A stretch of DNA of 64,000 nucleotides from Geomonas anaerohicana (GCF_016458305.1 NZ_JAEMHL010000001.1:248001-312000), one strand, 5' to 3'. Positions 28,751 to 40,062 are shown, numbered from the stretch's first letter. Made by a program: numbers and translations. The notes: generated from the sequence alone by a model not told the origin.

Positions 28751-29344
28751 ATGCTACATTTTTCGGGCTCGCTGACCAGGCTGGTGGGAGAATTGAAGAA
28801 ATTGCCTGGTGTCGGTGAAAAAAGTGCCTTGCGGCTTGCCTTTCACCTGCTTAAATATCCCGGTAATATCGAGGCGTTAGCAGAGAGCCTCATGCAGGTG
28901 AAGGAAAAGGTCCGTTTTTGCTCCCTCTGTTTTGCCATTACCGAGGACGATCCCTGCTGGATCTGCTCGGGGGAGCGCGACGGCGCCACACTCTGCGTGG
29001 TGGAGGAGCCGCAAGACCTGCTGGCCCTTGAGAGAAGCCGCGCTTTCCGCGGCCGCTACCACGTGCTGCAGGGGGCTCTTTCACCGTTAAACGGCGTTAC
29101 ACCGCGTGACCTGAGGATCGCCGAGCTGATGCAGCGGTTGGAGGGGGGCGAGGTGCGCGAGGTGCTGATCGCCACCAACTTCACGGTTGAGGGGGAGGCG
29201 ACTGCGCTCTACCTGACCAGGATGATCAAGCCGCTCGGGATCAAGGTCACGCGTCTGGCGCACGGCATCCCCATCGGCAGCGACCTGGAATACGTGGATG
29301 CGGCGACCGTGCAGCGGGCGGTGGAGGGGCGTTCGGAGCTTTAG
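28751..29344 (+). CDS. recR: Recombination mediator RecR
   Basis: Ring-forming DNA repair protein of 197 aa that acts with RecO and RecF to load RecA. The helix-hairpin-helix (LKKLPGVGEKSALRLAFHLL) is at residues ~12-31, the zinc finger CSLCFAITEDDPCWIC near 57-72, and the Toprim domain begins at LCVVEEPQDLLALE near 80. Length and domain order are standard. It follows dnaX and ybaB. Confidence 0.97.
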   Translation: MLHFSGSLTRLVGELKKLPGVGEKSALRLAFHLLKYPGNIEALAESLMQVKEKVRFCSLCFAITEDDPCWICSGERDGATLCVVEEPQDLLALERSRAFRGRYHVLQGALSPLNGVTPRDLRIAELMQRLEGGEVREVLIATNFTVEGEATALYLTRMIKPLGIKVTRLAHGIPIGSDLEYVDAATVQRAVEGRSEL

Positions 29345-29421
29345 GGCCCTTCCGCAAGTGCGAACTAGAACGATCTTTTACCGTAAAGCTCAATTGGATT
29401 TTCAAACACAGGAGGAAATCA

Positions 29422-32400
29422 ATGTCCCGCAGAATGGTAACAATCGACGGTAACACCGCTGCCGCACACGTGGCACACGCCACCAACGAGGTGATCGCCA
29501 TCTACCCGATCACCCCTTCCTCGGTAATGGGGGAGATCTCGGACGAGAAGAGCGCCCGGGGCGAGAAGAACATCTGGGGCACCGTCCCCTCCGTCTCCGA
29601 ACTGCAGTCCGAAGGTGGCGCTTCCGGTGCCGTCCACGGCGCGCTCCAGGCCGGCGCCCTGACCACCACCTTCACCGCCAGCCAGGGCCTTTTGCTCATG
29701 ATCCCGAACATGTTCAAGATCGCGGGCGAGCTCACCTCGACCGTGTTCCACATCTCGGCGCGCGCCATCTCGGCCGCCGCGCTGAACATCTTCGGCGACC
29801 ACTCCGACGTCATGTCGGCGCGTTCCACCGGCTGGGGCATGATCTGTTCCAACAACGTGCAGGAGGTCATGGACTTCGCGCTGATCTCCCAGGCCGCCAC
29901 CCTGCGCGCCCGCGTTCCCTTCATGCACTACTTCGACGGCTTCAGGACCTCCCACGAGGTGCAGAAGGTCGAGGAGCTAACCTTCGACGACATGCGCTTC
30001 ATGATCAGTGACGAGCTGGTCCAGGCGCACCGCGCCCGCGCGCTGACCCCGGACCGTCCGGTGCTGCGCGGCACCGCCCAGAACCCGGACGTCTACTTCC
30101 AGGGTCGCGAGACCGTCAACGCCTACTACCCGAAGGCGCTGCAGATCGTGCAGGAGGAGATGGACAAGTTCGCCGGCCTCACCGGCCGCAAGTACTCCGT
30201 CGCCGAGTATGTCGGCGCCCCGGACGCCGAGCGCGTCATCATCGTAATGGGCAGCGCCGCCGACACCGTCCAGGAGACCCTGGAGACCCTGAACGCCGCC
30301 GGCGAGAAAGTGGGTCTGGTCAAGGTGCGCCTGTTCAGGCCGTTCCCGGTCGACGCCGTCGCCGCCTGCCTCCCGGCTAGCGTCAAGAAGATCGCCGTGC
30401 TCGACCGCACCAAGGAGCCGGGCTCCCTGGGCGAGCCGCTCTACCTCGACGTGAGGACCGCCATCGGCGAGGCCATGGCTGACGGCAAGAGCTCGTTCAA
30501 GTCCTACCCGATCATCGTGGGCGGCCGCTTCGGCCTCGGTTCCAAGGAGTTCACCCCGGGCATGGCCAAGGGCGTGTTCGACAACCTGAAAGCCGACAAG
30601 CCCAAGAACCACTTCGTGGTCGGCATCAAGGAAGACGTCACCAACTGCTCGCTCGACTTCGACCCGGCATTCGTGAACCCCTCCGCCGGCACCTACTCCG
30701 CCATGTTCTTCGGCCTGGGCTCCGACGGCACCGTCGGCGCCAACAAGAACTCCATCAAGATCATCGGCGAGAACACCGACAACAACGTCCAGGCCTACTT
30801 CGTCTACGACTCCAAGAAGGCCGGTACCGTCACCGTGTCGCACCTGCGCTTCGGCAAGGGCGAGATCCGCTCCCCGTACCTGATCGACCAGGCGGACTTC
30901 GTGGCCTGCCACAACTTCTCCTTCCTCGAGAAGTACGACATGCTCTCCCGCGCCAAGGTCGGCGGCACCTTCCTGCTCTGCTCGCTTACCGACGACAAGG
31001 AAGCGGTCTGGAACGCCATGCCGGTCGAGGTGCAGCAGCAGATCATCGACAAGAAGCTCAAGTTCTACGTGATCAACGCCATTGCCCTCGGCGAGAAGCT
31101 CGGCCTGGGCGCCAGGATCAACGTGATCATGCAGACCGCCTTCTTCAAGATCTCGGGCATCATGCCGCTCGACGCCGCCATCGCCTCCATCAAGGACGCC
31201 ATCAAGAAGTCCTACGGCAAGTCCGGTGAGAAGGTGGTCGAGATGAACAACAAGGCGGTCGACGCCGCCCTGGAGAACATCTTCGAGATCACCGTGCCGG
31301 CTACCGCGACCAGCAAGATCAAGAAGCCTGCCGTCGTGGGCGCCCACGCACCGCAGTTCGTGCAGGAAGTCACCGCGCAGCTCATCGCCGGCCGCGGCGA
31401 CGACGTGCCGGTCTCCATGCTCCCGGCCGACGGCACCTTCCCGACCGCGACCTCGCAGTACGAGAAGCGCAACATCGCCGTCGACATTCCGGTCTGGGAC
31501 GAGAGCCTCTGCATCCAGTGCGGCATCTGCTCCTTCGTCTGCCCGCACGCCACCATCAGGATGAAGGTGTACGATGCCGACAAGCTCGCCGGCGCACCGG
31601 AGACCTTCAAGTCCACCGACGCCCGCGGCAACGAGTTCAAGGGGATGAAGTGCACCATCCAGGTCGCCCCGGAAGACTGCACCGGCTGCGCCGCCTGCGT
31701 GGCCAACTGCCCGGCCAAGTCCAAGGAAGATCCCAAGCACAAAGCGATCAACATGAAGTTCCAGGCGCCGCTCAGGGCATCCGAGGCCGCCAACTACGAC
31801 TTCTTCCTCAACATCCCGGAGACCGACCCGACCCTGGTCAAACTCGACACCCTCAAGGGTAGCCAGCTGGTGCGCCCGCTCTTCGAATACTCCGGCGCCT
31901 GCGCCGGCTGCGGCGAGACCCCGTACCTGAAGCTCATGTCCCAGCTCTTCGGCGACCGCGCCCTGATCGCCAACGCGACCGGCTGCACCTCGATCTACGG
32001 CGGCAACCTGCCGACCACCCCGTGGGCGAAGAACGCCGACGGCCGCGGCCCGGCCTGGTCCAACTCCCTGTTCGAGGACAACGCCGAGTTCGGCTTCGGC
32101 ATGAGGCTCGCCGTTGACAAGTTCAACCAGGCCGCCCTCGAGCTGATCGACACCCTCTCCCTCCCGGCCGACCTGGTCGCCGAGATCAAGGGTGCCGACC
32201 AGAAGACCCAGGCCGGCATCGAGGCGCAGCGGGCCCGCGTGGCCAAGCTGAAGGAGATCCTGAGCGCTTCCGGCGACGCCGCCGCGAAGAAGCTCCTCTC
32301 CATCGCCGATTACCTGGTCAAGAAATCGGTCTGGATCGTCGGTGGCGACGGCTGGGCCTATGACATCGGCTACGGCGGCCTGGACCACGTTATCGCCTCC

Positions 32401-32973
32401 GGCAAGAACGTGAACCTCCTGGTGCTCGACACCGAGGTGTACTCCAACACCGGCGGCCAGGCCTCCAAGTCCACCCCGATGGGCGCCGTGGCCCAGTTCG
32501 CCGCAGGCGGCAAGCCGCAGGCCAAGAAGGACCTGGCCATGATCGCCATGGCCTACGGCAACGTCTACGTCGCCAAGGTCTCTCTCTCCAACCCGGCCCA
32601 GGTGGTCAAGGCGTTCATGGAAGCCGAGGCGTACGACGGCCCGTCCCTGATCCTGGCCTACAGCCACTGCATCGCCCACGGCATCGACATGGCCACCGCC
32701 GTCGAGACCCAGAAGCGCGCCGTCGCCTCCGGCCACTGGCCGCTGGTCCGCTACAACCCGGACCTCGCCGAGCAGGGCAAGAACCCGCTCATCCTGGACA
32801 GCAAGGATCCGAGCATCTCTCTCGAGGAGTACGCCTACGGTGAGAACCGCTACCGCGTACTGAAGAAGAACAACCCGGAAGCGGCCGCGACTCTCATGGC
32901 CCGTTCCGCCGAACTCACTGCCCGCCGCTTCGATCTGTACAAGCGGATGGCGGAAATGGACTTCGGCAAATAG
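29422..32973 (+). CDS. nifJ: Pyruvate:ferredoxin (flavodoxin) oxidoreductase
   Basis: Single-chain homodimer-type PFOR of 1183 aa, interconverting pyruvate + CoA and acetyl-CoA + CO2 + reduced ferredoxin. Domains in order: pyrimidine-binding domain (DGNTAAAHVAHATNEVIAIY), transketolase-C-like domain (~260-410), gamma domain, two 4Fe-4S sites (CIQCGICSFVCP near 694 and CTGCAACVANCP near 754), and the TPP domain (CAGCGETPYLKL, GGDGWAYDIGYGG, DTEVYSNTGGQASKSTPMGA). Codon use is markedly biased to GAG, AAG, ATC and CTG, as for a very highly expressed gene. AGGAGG precedes the ATG. Confidence 0.97.
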   Translation: MSRRMVTIDGNTAAAHVAHATNEVIAIYPITPSSVMGEISDEKSARGEKNIWGTVPSVSELQSEGGASGAVHGALQAGALTTTFTASQGLLLMIPNMFKIAGELTSTVFHISARAISAAALNIFGDHSDVMSARSTGWGMICSNNVQEVMDFALISQAATLRARVPFMHYFDGFRTSHEVQKVEELTFDDMRFMISDELVQAHRARALTPDRPVLRGTAQNPDVYFQGRETVNAYYPKALQIVQEEMDKFAGLTGRKYSVAEYVGAPDAERVIIVMGSAADTVQETLETLNAAGEKVGLVKVRLFRPFPVDAVAACLPASVKKIAVLDRTKEPGSLGEPLYLDVRTAIGEAMADGKSSFKSYPIIVGGRFGLGSKEFTPGMAKGVFDNLKADKPKNHFVVGIKEDVTNCSLDFDPAFVNPSAGTYSAMFFGLGSDGTVGANKNSIKIIGENTDNNVQAYFVYDSKKAGTVTVSHLRFGKGEIRSPYLIDQADFVACHNFSFLEKYDMLSRAKVGGTFLLCSLTDDKEAVWNAMPVEVQQQIIDKKLKFYVINAIALGEKLGLGARINVIMQTAFFKISGIMPLDAAIASIKDAIKKSYGKSGEKVVEMNNKAVDAALENIFEITVPATATSKIKKPAVVGAHAPQFVQEVTAQLIAGRGDDVPVSMLPADGTFPTATSQYEKRNIAVDIPVWDESLCIQCGICSFVCPHATIRMKVYDADKLAGAPETFKSTDARGNEFKGMKCTIQVAPEDCTGCAACVANCPAKSKEDPKHKAINMKFQAPLRASEAANYDFFLNIPETDPTLVKLDTLKGSQLVRPLFEYSGACAGCGETPYLKLMSQLFGDRALIANATGCTSIYGGNLPTTPWAKNADGRGPAWSNSLFEDNAEFGFGMRLAVDKFNQAALELIDTLSLPADLVAEIKGADQKTQAGIEAQRARVAKLKEILSASGDAAAKKLLSIADYLVKKSVWIVGGDGWAYDIGYGGLDHVIASGKNVNLLVLDTEVYSNTGGQASKSTPMGAVAQFAAGGKPQAKKDLAMIAMAYGNVYVAKVSLSNPAQVVKAFMEAEAYDGPSLILAYSHCIAHGIDMATAVETQKRAVASGHWPLVRYNPDLAEQGKNPLILDSKDPSISLEEYAYGENRYRVLKKNNPEAAATLMARSAELTARRFDLYKRMAEMDFGK

Positions 32974-32995
32974 AAAAGAAATCTAACTAAAGCGC

Positions 32996-33024
32996 TTGAC
33001 AGGGACCATACCCGTGCATAAAAT
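32996..33024 (+). promoter_or_regulatory. Consensus sigma-70 promoter of the cold-shock gene
   Basis: TTGACA (32996-33001), 17-base spacer, TAAAAT (33019-33024). GGGACCAT at 33002-33009 in the spacer and ATGGTCCC at 33042-33049 downstream form an inverted repeat flanking the -10 box. Confidence 0.88.
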
Positions 33025-33086
33025 CTTTACCTGTGCCGGGGATGGTCCCGCAATCACGTAAAAGAGTAGTAACAGGAGAAGTCGTA

Positions 33087-33287
33087 ATGGCAAAAGGTGT
33101 AGTGAAGTGGTTCAATGACAGCAAGGGTTTTGGTTTCATCGAGCAGGAGAACGGCGAGGATGTGTTCGTACACTTTTCCGCGATCCAGAGCGAAGGGTTC
33201 AAATCCTTGACCGAGGGCGATTCCGTAACTTTTGACGTGCAGCAGGGACCGAAAGGCCTCCAGGCAGCCAACGTAGTAAGGGTTTAA
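33087..33287 (+). CDS. Cold-shock protein (CspA family)
   Basis: 66-residue single-domain OB-fold RNA chaperone. RNP1 is KGFGFIEQ and RNP2 is VFVHFSAIQ; the family N-terminus [12 protein letters not shown] is intact. The start ATG at 33087 has CAGGAG upstream. It has its own promoter and terminator and so forms a single-gene transcript with a ~55-base leader. Confidence 0.97.
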   Translation: MAKGVVKWFNDSKGFGFIEQENGEDVFVHFSAIQSEGFKSLTEGDSVTFDVQQGPKGLQAANVVRV

Positions 33288-33306
33288 AGTCAATCCTTTA
33301 AACGAC

Positions 33307-33342
33307 AAAAAGCCCCCGGGGAAACCCGGGGGCTTTTTTTTG
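33307..33342 (+). terminator. Terminator of the cold-shock gene
   Basis: AGCCCCCGGG-GAAA-CCCGGGGGCT, a perfect 10-bp stem with tetraloop, followed by eight Ts. Confidence 0.97.
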
Positions 33343-33370
33343 TGGTTTATGCCACATCATGGGCGTTCTA

Positions 33371-33484
33371 GCCCCCCCTCCCTGGACGGGAGGGGGCTGG
33401 GGGGTGGGTGAAGCCGCAAGCAGCAGAAGTGATGGCACCTTCCCCCACCCCCTGACCCCCTCCCGCAAGGGGCGGGGGGGGGGC
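33371..33484. repeat. Palindromic GC-rich repeat pair
   Basis: Two inverted C/G-tract modules (CTCCCTGGACGGGAG; CCCCTCCCGCAAGGGGCGGG) separated by ~40 bp, of the same general type as in the nuo operon but with a different sequence. Confidence 0.75.
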
Positions 33485-33501
33485 AAGCCGCACGCGTCCA
33501 A

Positions 33502-34170
33502 TTATTCTATGCAGTTCCCTACCGATCCGCCGCGGCAGATGGTCTTGTCGGTCCACAGGGCGCCGTCCAGTTTGGCGCCGGCGAGCCTGGTGCCCCTGAG
33601 GCGGGCCTGGTTCAGCGACGCGCCGCGCAGGTTGGCGCCGGTGAGATCGGCCAACTCCAGGTCGGTCTCGGAGAGGTCGGCGCGCTCCAGGTTGACCGAC
33701 TGCAGGTTGGCACGGTTGAACTTGGCGCCGGACAGGTCGTAGCCGGTCAGGTTGAGGCCGCTCAGGTCGGCGCCGGCGAAGTCGCGGCTGCCCGCCAGTA
33801 CCCCCTGGACCTCGGCCTGCGTCATGCGGCGCTCCAGCACTTTGGTCTTCACAGCCACGGCGCCCTTCCCCTTGCCGTTACCCTTCTTGGCAACCTTTCC
33901 CCTTTTCCCTTTCTTCTTCAATTTCGCCGTGCCGCTCTTCTTCCCGGAGCCCTTCTTGGAGACCTGTGCGGACGGCTTGCCCGACTCCACCTCCTTGGCA
34001 AGTGCGGCAAGCTTCGCCTCGGCGGCCTTCAACGTCTGCGCCTCGGCCGCGTTTTCCTTGGCCGGCTCGGGCGCGGGGGCAGCGGCCTGGGCGTGGAGCC
34101 AGGGGACACCGGCGAAAAGCCAGGCTGCCAGGGTGATGGGTGCGATATGCGCTGCAAGATGGCGGTTCAT
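33502..34170 (-). CDS. Exported pentapeptide-repeat protein
   Basis: Predicted secreted protein of 222 aa. A signal peptide (PITLAAWLFAGVPWLHAQA) is followed by an Ala/Glu-rich part, a strongly basic Lys/Gly tract (~residues 70-110, e.g. KKGKRGKVAKKGNGKGKG) and about 14 pentapeptide repeats of the A(D/N)LxX type (FAGADLSGLNLTGYDLSGAK; LTGANLRGASLNQARL), which build a right-handed beta-helix. ATG at 34170 has GGAGG eight bases upstream, better than the ATG at 34188. The basic tract suggests nucleic-acid or anionic-polymer binding; that is inference. Confidence 0.85.
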   Translation of the reverse strand: MNRHLAAHIAPITLAAWLFAGVPWLHAQAAAPAPEPAKENAAEAQTLKAAEAKLAALAKEVESGKPSAQVSKKGSGKKSGTAKLKKKGKRGKVAKKGNGKGKGAVAVKTKVLERRMTQAEVQGVLAGSRDFAGADLSGLNLTGYDLSGAKFNRANLQSVNLERADLSETDLELADLTGANLRGASLNQARLRGTRLAGAKLDGALWTDKTICRGGSVGNCIE

Positions 34171-34567
34171 GGGCGCCTCCGTGTTCATTTCTTTCCGGAC
34201 CTCCGGAACAAGGCTCTGTAGCCTAGGTGATATAGATGATCTTCCTCTGCTGGGTTCACACTCCCCTCTCCCTCTGGGAGAGGGCTAGGGTGAGGGGATT
34301 TTTGCTTGGAAGCACCTCCCTCACCCGCCCTTCGGGCACCCTCTCCCAGGGGGAGAGGGTACACTGGGGAAGGGGGGGCACGGAAGATCGCAGCTGATCA
34401 TGTCTTCTTATCGGCAGCATTTCGCAAAACCTGAAGGGTCTCTGTCTTGCGGTAGCGGGGCGGTTCTCATTATACTGAAGCTGTCGGCTGCACAATGAAC
34501 GAGGCATGTGCTATATTTTACTGCTGCGCGCCTGACCGGCGTTTGAGCAACATACAACGGGAGCATC
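34171..34567. other. Intergenic region between the pentapeptide protein gene and uvrA
   Basis: 397 bp between divergent genes. It holds a palindromic repeat (34261-34374) and, closer to uvrA, the candidate promoter TTGCGG (34447-34452), 18 bases, TATACT (34471-34476). No LexA-type box was recognised by eye. No other reading frame looks real. Confidence 0.6.
34261..34374. repeat. Palindromic repeat, CTCTCCC/GGGAGAGG type
   Basis: Inverted modules CCCTCTCCCTCTGGGAGAGG and CCCTCTCCCAGGGGGAGAGG, with a smaller hairpin CGCCCTTCGGGC between. This REP-like type is widespread in GC-rich genomes. Confidence 0.8.
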
Positions 34568-37405
<2,838 letters not shown>

Positions 37406-37422
37406 GCAAAAGAGGTCGGGCC

Positions 37423-37587
37423 ATGGCCGGCAATGGAAAATGCGGTCACGACGACAACGGGCAACAGGGATGCGCGGCCTGCCGCGGCGAGGAGATCTTC
37501 GCCTACTGGTGCCAGTCCTGCCAGCGATCGGTCCCGGAGAAGCGCTGCCCGTACTGCGGATTGAAGGCGCAGAAAAAGAAGGATTGA
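37423..37587 (+). CDS. Small zinc-ribbon protein, 54 aa
   Basis: Short reading frame starting ATG at 37423, 17 bases after the uvrA stop and with AGAGG upstream, so likely co-transcribed. It has five CxxC-type or single Cys sites: GCAAC, WCQSCQ and RCPYCG, giving at least two CxxC pairs (WCQSC and RCPYC) for one zinc ribbon. The C-terminus is Lys-rich (KAQKKKD). Function unknown; it could bind nucleic acid or protein. Confidence 0.7.
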   Translation: MAGNGKCGHDDNGQQGCAACRGEEIFAYWCQSCQRSVPEKRCPYCGLKAQKKKD

Positions 37588-37662
37588 CGGGCGGGACTTG
37601 CCGCCGGACTGCGTTATACTCTGCTCATTGTGGTCTGGGGACATACGAGAAAGGATAGCCCC

Positions 37663-38232
37663 ATGTGCGCGAAATCAATCACGAAAGCGATTCTGTTCCT
37701 GCTCCTGGTGACGCAAGTCGGCTGCGCCAACCTGCTGCCGCGCAGCAAGGCAGTCACCGAATCCCCCTGGGATGAGTACGAGGCGGCCAAGGCATCCTAT
37801 GACAACATCATCGTAGGGAAGACCACCGTGGAGGACCTGCAGAAGCTCGGCTTCGACATCAAGGCCTCCCCGAACATCAAGATCCTCAACTACCTCGACA
37901 TCGCGGCCATGTTGCAGGGGATGCCCTCTAAGGACCTCGACCCGGGGCTGCAGGCCTGCCTGAGGGCGAGGTCAGACTGCCGCGCCTACGTCTTCGAACC
38001 CAAAAGGAGCTACACCAAGCGGGTCGGCAACTTCTGGCTCGACATCTTCAACTTCAAGCGCAGAACCCACGAGACGGGGTGGCGCTTCAGGGCGCTGGTG
38101 GTCTTCGTGAACCATCACGTCGCCTACAAGCTCTCCAGCGGCGAGCCCAAGAACGACCAGATGACCGACCAGGTCAATCCGCTGGGCCCGTTCCAGGCGC
38201 CGGCCGACATCTTCACCAAGGCACTCTTCTAG
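37663..38232 (+). CDS. Predicted lipoprotein, 189 aa
   Basis: Signal peptide with lipobox (LFLLLVTQVGC) and a mature part of ~170 aa. An SmpA-like phrase is seen at residues ~45-65 (NIIVGKTTVEDLQKLGFDIK), where a gene product of this type often has a 'G.T..ev...lG' motif, but the rest has no clear similarity. AAAGGA precedes the ATG at 37663; the longer frame from 37630 is not supported. Function unknown; outer-membrane biogenesis is a guess. Confidence 0.75.
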   Translation: MCAKSITKAILFLLLVTQVGCANLLPRSKAVTESPWDEYEAAKASYDNIIVGKTTVEDLQKLGFDIKASPNIKILNYLDIAAMLQGMPSKDLDPGLQACLRARSDCRAYVFEPKRSYTKRVGNFWLDIFNFKRRTHETGWRFRALVVFVNHHVAYKLSSGEPKNDQMTDQVNPLGPFQAPADIFTKALF

Positions 38233-38259
38233 TTCATGGGACGGGGGCGACTCCGTTTG

Positions 38260-38292
38260 GCCTGCTGCGCCGCTGCGCAGCGGGCCTTTTTT
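38260..38292 (+). terminator. Terminator after the lipoprotein gene
   Basis: Stem TGCTGCGC/GCGCAGCG with flanking GCC/GGC and a run of six Ts. Confidence 0.85.
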
Positions 38293-38317
38293 ACTCGCAT
38301 CTACCGCGCAGAGAGGG

Positions 38318-38385
38318 CAGCAGAAGGGACTGGCTCCGTCAGGTGCCAGTCCCTCTGGCGGAACGCTCCATTCCGCTCAACCACC
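38318..38385. repeat. REP element, copy A
   Basis: GGGACTGGC (38326-38334) and GCCAGTCCC (38345-38353) form a hairpin, followed by a second stem GCGGAA/TTCCGC. About 55 bases match the reverse complement of the right arm of the element at 54297-54403, so both are members of one dispersed family. Confidence 0.9.
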
Positions 38386-38550
38386 TTACCCAAGCCCGTC
38401 CACTATTAACTAATCACCCCCCGCTCCTTCCCGTAGCAGCCTCGCAATAAGCTATTCACCGCCGTGCGTAAATCCGATGCCATCATCTTTAAGCCCGACG
38501 AGCCCTCCGCGAAGCCGTTGCTGCCCGACTTTACGCTACGTCGCGCGATC

Positions 38551-38978
38551 ATAAGCAAGTTGACACCGCAGTTAAGCTAACGCAGCCGAAAATAAGCAAA
38601 AGCAGGTCGCAGTTAAGCTAACGCGGGTCGTAGTTAAATTAACTAAGGGTGCAGTTAAACTTCGCGCCGCAATTCATTAAATGCCCCGCCCGATCCGTTG
38701 GTTAAAGACGGGGACAAATAACCAAAAAATGGGCCGAGGTAAGAAAAAGTGGAGTGCAAATTACCATGGAAACGTCTGCTGCAGCAAAAAGACGAGGGCA
38801 GAAGAGCTGACCTTCCTGATTTGAATGCTGAAGTCGAGCCTCCTTCCGGTGCCAACTGTCTTTTTTAAGCAACTACGACCCTTATTTTGCTTAACTATGA
38901 CCGTATATTAGAAAAAGCAGGTCTGCTTTCGCTTAACTCTACCCTTACATTAATAACTGCACGCCTTGTTTTGCTTAC
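38551..38978. mobile_element. Putative non-autonomous transposon with phased subterminal repeats
   Basis: Two inverted arms, each with four copies of a ~20-bp unit whose core is GCAGTTAA. Left cores (plus strand) begin at 38568, 38609, 38630 and 38651; right cores (minus strand) lie at 38953-38960, 38933-38940, 38891-38898 and 38869-38876. Spacings are 41, 21, 21 and 20, 42, 22 bp, all near multiples of 21. TAAGCAA stands 16-17 bp outside each outermost core (38552 and 38977). Inner ~200 bp has no gene. This layout resembles transposase-binding ends of Tn7- or Tn5053-like elements; the family is not identified. Confidence 0.6.
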
Positions 38979-39075
38979 GGAGGGAAAAAGGGGGCATGAG
39001 ACGGCGACACACCCCTTGGTTCCCGGGGCGATTGGTGCTATTGTGCCTGGGCCAACAAAACCGGAGAGGATTTTT

Positions 39076-40062
39076 ATGCACGATGCCCAGCACCCGTTCC
39101 ATACTCTGACCCCGAACTTCATCATGGACGCCGTGGAGAGCCAGGGGTACCGCTGTGACTGTCGCACCTCGGCGCTGAACAGCTACGAGAACCGCGTCTA
39201 CCAGGTGGGGATCGAGGAGGAAAAGCCACTCATCGCCAAGTTCTACCGTCCCGGACGCTGGAGCGACGAGCAGATCATCGAGGAACACCGCTTCTGCCTG
39301 GAACTGGCCGAGCACGAGCTCTCCGTGGTGCCCCCCATCGTCAACGCCTCGGGCGCATCCCTTTTCCACTACCACGGCTTCCGCTTCGCACTCTACCCGC
39401 GCCAGGGGGGGCACGCCCCCGAGTTCGACAACGACGACAACCTGCTGATCCTGGGGCGCATGCTGGGGCGCATCCACAGTATCGGCGCGGTACGCCCCTT
39501 CGAGCACCGCCCGACCCTGGACAGCCGCGACTTCGGCCACGACAGCGTCGCCCTTATCCGGGAGCGCTTCATCCCCCAGGAGTACCGGGAAAGCTACGAG
39601 GCGGTCACCAGCCAGCTGTTGCAGGTGGTGGACGATGCATTCGCCTCGGTGCCTCAGGTGCACTACATCCGCGCACACGGGGACTGCCATGCCGGCAACA
39701 TCCTCTGGCGCGACGACGCCCCCCATTTCGTCGACTTCGACGACGCACGCATGGCGCCGGCGGTGCAGGACCTCTGGATGATGCTTTCAGGCGACCGGCC
39801 GCGCCAGCTCGCCCAGCTTGCCCAGTTGATCAAGGGGTACGAGGAATTCTGCGACTTCAACCCGGCGGAGCTGCGCCTGGTGGAGGCGCTGCGTGCGCTG
39901 CGCATGCTGCATTACAGCGCGTGGCTGGCGCGCCGCTGGGACGACCCGGCCTTCCCCACCGCCTTCCCCTGGTTCAACACGGTCCGTTACTGGGGTGAGC
40001 ACATCCTGCAGTTGCGCGAGCAGGTCGCGGCACTGGATGAGCCGCCGCTGGTGTTGCTGTAG
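39076..40062 (+). CDS. srkA: SrkA/YihE-like serine/threonine protein kinase
   Basis: Cytoplasmic stress-response kinase of 328 aa in the choline-kinase-like fold. Visible motifs: NSYENRVYQVGIEEEKPLIAK (nucleotide site with Lys), YRPGRWSDEQIIEEH, the catalytic loop HGDCHAGNILW near residue 200 and the metal-binding FVDFDDARMAPAVQDLW near 220. E. coli SrkA counters MazF-type programmed death under oxidative stress. Start ATG at 39076 has GGAGAGG upstream; the longer frame would run into the mobile element. It stands alone with a strong terminator. Confidence 0.92.
   Translation: MHDAQHPFHTLTPNFIMDAVESQGYRCDCRTSALNSYENRVYQVGIEEEKPLIAKFYRPGRWSDEQIIEEHRFCLELAEHELSVVPPIVNASGASLFHYHGFRFALYPRQGGHAPEFDNDDNLLILGRMLGRIHSIGAVRPFEHRPTLDSRDFGHDSVALIRERFIPQEYRESYEAVTSQLLQVVDDAFASVPQVHYIRAHGDCHAGNILWRDDAPHFVDFDDARMAPAVQDLWMMLSGDRPRQLAQLAQLIKGYEEFCDFNPAELRLVEALRALRMLHYSAWLARRWDDPAFPTAFPWFNTVRYWGEHILQLREQVAALDEPPLVLL

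Larger units (their letters stand above)
38233..39075. other. Gene-free region with repeat elements
   Basis: 843 bp without a convincing gene. From left: a terminator (38260-38292), a REP hairpin (38318-38385), ~160 bp of unique sequence, then the ~430-bp phased-repeat element (38551-38978). The arms are more AT-rich than the flanking genes. A 66-residue minus frame (38655-38855) has no start signal or homology-like features. Confidence 0.8.

Noticed and set aside
29977-32736. A 919-residue open frame antisense to the pyruvate:ferredoxin oxidoreductase gene
   Set aside because: It is a shadow of the strong third-position GC bias; the composition is Asp/Gly/Val/Leu-rich low complexity with no known motif.
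34400-34567. LexA box at uvrA
   Set aside because: No GGTT-N2-C-N4-G-N3-ACC or CTGT-N8-ACAG match was found by eye.
38655-38855. 66-residue frame inside the phased-repeat element
   Set aside because: No ribosome-binding site, unusual composition, and it overlaps the repeat arms' inner border.
38540-38980. Integron attC-like sites or a CRISPR array
   Set aside because: GTTAAGC-type repeats recall attC cores, but there is no paired RYYYAAC/GTTRRRY hairpin and no gene cassette; unit size and inverted arms exclude CRISPR.
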